From the NCBI GenBank assembly GCA_000272025.2, contig AKCV02000006.1:1-64000 (forward strand): 64,000 nt of DNA, in the 5' to 3' direction. Of the stretch, positions 60,237 to 64,000 are shown piece by piece. Both the position numbers and the translations under genes were made by a program. This DNA is from Imbroritus primus. Lineage in GTDB: Bacteria; Pseudomonadota; Gammaproteobacteria; Burkholderiales; Burkholderiaceae. A model generated the notes under the pieces. The model saw only the letters and a list, made by a program, of their open reading frames with translations. It had not been told where the DNA came from and searched no databases. The first letter of the stretch is position 1; every line of letters begins with the position of its first letter.

Positions 60237-61628
60237 ATGGATCGAGTTGGTGTGCTTCGGTGTGTTGTTCCGATGGTATTGGCAGCGGTTTGCAGTGCCT
60301 CGCACGCACAGGCCGGTAACCAGGCAACCGAGTTTGCCGCCCTGGCCATCGAAGGCCAGAAGAAGACCGCCTTCGGGTGGGCATACGATCATCCAACACA
60401 GGCTGCCGCGGAAGCGGAAGCGCTCTCACAATGCAAGACCCATGCGGGCAAGCGCAGTTGCGAGGTCGTGCTCGCGTGGTCTGGTCCGATGTGCGGCTCG
60501 TACTACACGCACAAGAAAGGACTGGTGAACGGCTGGGCCATCGCACGCAACAAGGCGGCGGCGGAGGGCAATGCCATGAACGAGTTCTATCGGCGTGGCC
60601 CGTTTGAATTCGCCGACATCACGGCATACGCTTGCAACAGCACGCAACGCGGCCCGGCCAAGGTGCTCGTCAACAAGCCCAATACCGAGCCACCCGCACC
60701 ACTGGTGCTGCAGAACGATGGCTGGGTCACCGGCCTGCAACTCAGCCCGGACAGCAAGACCGCCTATACCGCAGATCGCGCCGGCAACATCCGCGCCTGG
60801 GACGTGGCAACCGGCAAGCAGATCCGGACATTCCAGGGCAAGACAATCTCGCGCGCCGATCTCGCCTTGAGCCCGGACGGCAAGCGACTCGTCGCCTTTC
60901 AGGAAAAGACCGTTGCGATCTGGGATACCGGCTCCGGCCGCATGATCGCCGACGCATCCAACGCGCGCTGGGTCGACCGGATGACCTTCAGCCGCGATGG
61001 CAAGACGATTTTCGGCATCGGTCAGCCCGATTTCTCACGGTCTCCTGCCTGGCCGGTCCTCGCAGAACTCGATCCCGCGACAGGCAAGATCCGCAAGGAG
61101 ACGGAGTTCGAGCTGCCTTCGTCTGCCATTGCCCAGTTGCTGATGACCCATGACGAAGCGCAGTTCCTGACGATGTCGAGCAACCCCAATATGGGATTGA
61201 ACCTGTGGGATCGCGCATCCGGCAAGAAAATCCAGGTACTCGCACAAACCGAGGTCCGTTCGGCGGCGTTCGTGAATAACGGCAAGACCCTGATATACGT
61301 TCCGCAAAAGGGGCAGTCCGTACGGGCCATTGCCTTCCCGTCCGGAGAGTCCACCGGATCCTTCCCGACCGGGGGCTCGCCGTATCAGGTCGTGTCCGAT
61401 TCTTCCGGCAAGCATGTCTACTCACTCGATGTCGGCAGTGAGATCGGGAAATGGGATGCGGATGGCGAGAAAACCTTCCGCACGTCCGATATGCCCAAGG
61501 GGCGCATCAGCATGATCGTTCCCGCCGCGAACGGAAAGCTCATTGCCTCCGGCGCGGAAGACGGCACGGTGAGATTCTGGAGCGCCACCACTGGCGCGCC
61601 GCTGCCTGGCGCGCAGGCCAAGAGGTAA
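60237..61628 (+). CDS. Exported DUF4189 plus WD40-like beta-propeller protein
   Basis: A 463-residue protein with a signal peptide (about residues 1-26, ending SASHAQA). Residues ~30-135 resemble DUF4189 (AIEGQKKTAFGWAYDHPTQAAAEAEAL, with several cysteines that may form disulfides). Residues ~155-455 hold WD40-like blades (DSKTAYTADRAGNIRAWDVATG, and a last DGTVRFWSATTG). It is probably periplasmic or secreted and used for protein binding; no catalytic motif is seen. GGGGGATGGG precedes the ATG. The gene stands alone, divergent from comEC and convergent with tatD. Confidence 0.82.
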   Translation: MDRVGVLRCVVPMVLAAVCSASHAQAGNQATEFAALAIEGQKKTAFGWAYDHPTQAAAEAEALSQCKTHAGKRSCEVVLAWSGPMCGSYYTHKKGLVNGWAIARNKAAAEGNAMNEFYRRGPFEFADITAYACNSTQRGPAKVLVNKPNTEPPAPLVLQNDGWVTGLQLSPDSKTAYTADRAGNIRAWDVATGKQIRTFQGKTISRADLALSPDGKRLVAFQEKTVAIWDTGSGRMIADASNARWVDRMTFSRDGKTIFGIGQPDFSRSPAWPVLAELDPATGKIRKETEFELPSSAIAQLLMTHDEAQFLTMSSNPNMGLNLWDRASGKKIQVLAQTEVRSAAFVNNGKTLIYVPQKGQSVRAIAFPSGESTGSFPTGGSPYQVVSDSSGKHVYSLDVGSEIGKWDADGEKTFRTSDMPKGRISMIVPAANGKLIASGAEDGTVRFWSATTGAPLPGAQAKR

Positions 61629-61635
61629 GCCGAAC

Positions 61636-61667
61636 GGATGGTCAGGGATACATGTTCCTGACCATCC
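61636..61667. terminator. Hairpin between the beta-propeller gene and tatD
   Basis: GGATGGTCAGG and CCTGACCATCC form a perfect 11-bp stem with a 10-nt loop in the gap between convergent genes. It is likely a shared terminator although T-runs are lacking. Confidence 0.6.
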
Positions 61668-61678
61668 AGCCAGATCAG

Positions 61679-62512
61679 TCACTCACGAGCGTCCGGGGCA
61701 TCCGAAAACCGGGTTCGCAGACGCGGCAGTGCTTCCAGCGAATTGTTTTGCATATGGCGCGACAGATCCGCGAGGCTCATGCCGCGCAGGTCCGCCAGTG
61801 CACGTGCAATCCCGGCAACCTCGGCCGGCACGTTGCGGACCTTGCCCTGCTCGCCGAACTGGTCGTCCGCCAGCCAGGCCGGGGCAATGTCGGGTGCATC
61901 GGTTTCCAGCACCAGGGCATCGAGCGGCAACTCCGTGGCAAGACGCCGGATGCGGTTGGCACGCGAGAATGTCATGTTGCCGCCGAAGCCCAGCTTCAAG
62001 CCCTGATCGATGAAACGGTACGCCTGCTCCGGGCTGCCGTTGAAGGCGTGCGCGATGCCGGCGTGGACACCCATCTTGCGGAGTTGCGCCGCGACCTGGT
62101 CCTGCGATTTACGCACATGCAGCAGTACAGGCAGATCGAACTCGCGTGCCAGTTTCAGTTGCGCCACATACACAGCCATCTGCCGTTCGGCATCGAGGCC
62201 CGGCACGAAATAGTCCAGCCCGATCTCGCCAACACCGATGAAGAGAGGATCGTCGAGCGAAGCCTCGATCTCACGCCGCAGCGTCCCGAGATCGGCATCC
62301 GTAGCCTGTGGTGCCAGCATCGGATGGATGCCGAGCGCATAGACGCAACCCGCATACTGGTGCGCGAGATGGCGCACGCGCTCGAAATTCCACGCCGCCA
62401 CGGCGGGAATCACGATATGCCCCACGCCTGCCGCATGCGCCGACGCCACCACTATATCGCGATCGGCGTCGAATTCCGTGGCGTCGAGATGGCAATGGGT
62501 GTCGATCCACAT
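61679..62512 (-). CDS. tatD: TatD-family metal-dependent deoxyribonuclease
   Basis: A 277-residue TIM-barrel hydrolase of the TatD/YcfH family. The metal-binding start is DTHCHLDATEFD, with GEIGLDY, HVRKSQ, HAFNGS and ETDAPDIAP following. Relatives are 3'-5' exonucleases or D-aminoacyl-tRNA deacylase-like enzymes, so the exact substrate is open. It lies 15 bases after lolD on the minus strand and probably shares its transcript; lolCD-tatD is a common order. Confidence 0.92.
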   Translation of the reverse strand: MWIDTHCHLDATEFDADRDIVVASAHAAGVGHIVIPAVAAWNFERVRHLAHQYAGCVYALGIHPMLAPQATDADLGTLRREIEASLDDPLFIGVGEIGLDYFVPGLDAERQMAVYVAQLKLAREFDLPVLLHVRKSQDQVAAQLRKMGVHAGIAHAFNGSPEQAYRFIDQGLKLGFGGNMTFSRANRIRRLATELPLDALVLETDAPDIAPAWLADDQFGEQGKVRNVPAEVAGIARALADLRGMSLADLSRHMQNNSLEALPRLRTRFSDAPDARE

Positions 62513-62527
62513 GGCAGTTGCCCTGCT

Positions 62528-63214
62528 CTACCGTTCCGTGTGCAGATGCCCTTCGCGCAACCGCAACACGCGGTCGCAGCGGCCGGCCAGTTCCGGATCG
62601 TGCGTCACGATAACAAAACTGGTGCCCAGCGTCTGCGACAGCTCGAGCATCAGGTCGAACACGCCGCCCGCGGTTACGTCATCGAGGTTGCCGGTGGGCT
62701 CGTCCGCCAGCACACAGGCCGGATTCCCGACCAACGCCCGCGCCATGGCCACGCGCTGGCGCTCGCCGCCGGACAGCTCGCCGGGGCGATGCGCGGAGCG
62801 CCCGGCCAGACCCACGCGCGCCAGCATGGCCTGCGCCTGCTCGCGCGCGTCGTTCTGGCGCAGCCCGCGGATGCGCAGGGGCATGGCGACATTGTCGAGT
62901 GCCGTGAACTCCGGCAGCAGGTGGTGGAACTGGTAGACAAACCCCAGCTTCTCGTTGCGCAGGCGGTTGCGTTCCTTTTCCGACAGCGAGGTAAAGGGCC
63001 GCCCCTGCAGGGCAACCGTGCCGGCCGTCGGCTCGTCCAGCCCGCCCAGCACATGCAGCAGCGTGCTCTTGCCTGAGCCGGAAGCGCCCACAATGGCGAC
63101 CTTTTCGCCCGCCTCGACACACACATCGATGCCCTTCAGCACATCCACATGCAGGCCACCCTGCGAGAAGGATTTCGTCAGGCCTTCTGCCTGCAGCACG
63201 GTTCCGTTATTCAT
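62528..63214 (-). CDS. lolD: Lipoprotein-releasing ABC transporter ATPase LolD
   Basis: ATPase of the LolCDE complex, which detaches lipoproteins from the inner membrane and passes them to LolA. The 228-residue protein shows Walker [10 protein letters not shown], the Q-loop [10 protein letters not shown], the ABC signature LSGGERQRV, Walker [12 protein letters not shown], and His in VTHD. The ATG at 63214 overlaps the lolC stop by eight bases, a sign of coupled translation. Longer in-frame extensions lie within lolC and were rejected. Confidence 0.96.
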   Translation of the reverse strand: MNNGTVLQAEGLTKSFSQGGLHVDVLKGIDVCVEAGEKVAIVGASGSGKSTLLHVLGGLDEPTAGTVALQGRPFTSLSEKERNRLRNEKLGFVYQFHHLLPEFTALDNVAMPLRIRGLRQNDAREQAQAMLARVGLAGRSAHRPGELSGGERQRVAMARALVGNPACVLADEPTGNLDDVTAGGVFDLMLELSQTLGTSFVIVTHDPELAGRCDRVLRLREGHLHTER

Positions 63215-64000
63215 AGCGCAGCGCCTCCGCCGGATTGACGCGCGCCGCACGCCAGCTGGGATACAGGGTGGCCAGCGTGGCCAGCACAAAGGAGATCACG
63301 CCGATGGTGACGATGTCATTCAGACGCGGATCGGACGGCAGCGAGCTGATGAAGTAGATGTCCTTCGGCAAGAACTGCACCCCCAGCAACCGTTCGATGG
63401 CCGGCACGATCACATCGATATTGGTGGCAATCAGCGTCCCGCCCGCCACGCCCAGCACGGTGCCGATAAAGCCGATGGCCACGCCCTGCACGATGAAGAT
63501 CTTCATGATCGAGAAAGGCTGCGCGCCCATGGTGCGCAGGATGGCGATATCGGCCTGCTTGTCGGTCACCGTCATCACCAGCGTGGAGACCAGATTGAAC
63601 GCCGCCACCGCGATGATCAGCGTGAGGATGATGAACATCATGCGTTTCTCGGTCTGCACCGCCGCAAACCAGTTGCGGTTCTGCTGCGACCAGTCGCGGA
63701 TATACAGTTCGCCGGACATGGTACGTGCCAGATCGTGCGCCACCAGCGGTGCGCGCTGCATATCCTTGAGCTTGAGCCGCACGCCAGTCGGGCCGGCGAG
63801 GCGGAACAGCGTCTCGGCGTCCTGCAGGTGCACAAGCGCCAGCGCGCTGTCGAACTCGAAATGGCCGGAGTCGAATACGCCGACCACGTTGAACTGCTTC
63901 ATGCGCGGCAGCACCCCGGCGGGGGTGATGGTGCCCTGCGGCGCGATCAGCGTCACCTTGTCGCCGGTACGCACGCCGAGCGCGCGTGCCAGTTCGCTAC
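63207..64000 (-). CDS. lolC: Lipoprotein-releasing system permease LolC/LolE (partial)
   Basis: C-terminal ~260 residues of a LolC/E-family permease, cut by the right window edge; the frame is open to the last base. It has part of the periplasmic domain ([20 protein letters not shown]) and three membrane helices ([36 protein letters not shown] and a final one). It ends in the family motif NPAEALRYE. With lolD directly downstream it forms the lipoprotein export complex. Confidence 0.94.
   Translation of the reverse strand, partial: SELARALGVRTGDKVTLIAPQGTITPAGVLPRMKQFNVVGVFDSGHFEFDSALALVHLQDAETLFRLAGPTGVRLKLKDMQRAPLVAHDLARTMSGELYIRDWSQQNRNWFAAVQTEKRMMFIILTLIIAVAAFNLVSTLVMTVTDKQADIAILRTMGAQPFSIMKIFIVQGVAIGFIGTVLGVAGGTLIATNIDVIVPAIERLLGVQFLPKDIYFISSLPSDPRLNDIVTIGVISFVLATLATLYPSWRAARVNPAEALRYE

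Overview
The window looks like a chromosome segment of a high-GC beta-proteobacterium of the Burkholderiaceae, closest in style to Ralstonia/Cupriavidus. I infer this from the protein sequences and from gene orders typical of that group, such as lysC-tilS-accA-alkA-cysS, trpS-M50 protease-yciO-PHP gene, and pyrG-eno-ftsB. I could not run a search, so the genus is not settled. Most of the sequence is dense housekeeping DNA, and most genes lie on the minus strand.

Layout. 1-376: right end of an IS3-family (IS407-like) insertion sequence. 377-2198: an AT-richer accessory stretch with one orphan gene whose C-terminus carries a HEPN-like R-x5-H motif, lying directly against the 3' end of tRNA-Ser(GCU) at 2199-2292. 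2390-9650: lysC, tilS, accA, alkA, cysS and a secreted TPR protein. 9675-16626: two cyclophilins, lpxH, cysE, trmJ, suhB, a Tat-exported YcbK-like protein and an L,D-transpeptidase. 16910-19965: the pntA-pntB transhydrogenase. 20452-26237: a small HTH protein, mutS, a degenerate phosphoesterase-like protein, slyD, and a JmjC-type ribosomal oxygenase. 26313-26790: a tiny Ala/Pro/Glu-rich lipoprotein gene with an elaborate upstream region and a strong terminator. 27019-34097: a minus-strand run of a metallo-hydrolase, bamC, dapA, a methyltransferase, trpS, an M50 protease, a YciO/Sua5 protein and a PHP exonuclease. 34257-38405: a very large orphan protein with the look of a secreted effector. 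38813-51824: ferredoxin-NADP reductase, hydrolases, an AI-2E permease fused to sensor-like domains, a DUF455 protein, a gamma-carbonic anhydrase, Hsp33, an NAD-salvage kinase with PnuC, ftsB, eno, and pyrG. 51944-57264: an Anbu-type gene cluster (circularly permuted ATP-grasp, alpha-E, transglutaminase-like, Anbu peptidase, then an alpha/beta hydrolase). 57466-64000: comEC, a secreted beta-propeller protein, tatD, lolD and part of lolC.

Functional links. accA, lpxH, bamC, lolCD, dapA, the L,D-transpeptidase and ftsB all serve the cell envelope. cysE and cysS are two steps of cysteine metabolism. lysC and dapA belong to lysine/diaminopimelate synthesis. The kinase and PnuC form a nicotinamide riboside uptake and phosphorylation pair. 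The parts most likely to hold new biology are the HEPN orphan beside tRNA-Ser, the giant effector-like gene, the Anbu cluster with its hydrolase, the permease/GAF fusion, and the small lipoprotein with its dyad-rich leader.
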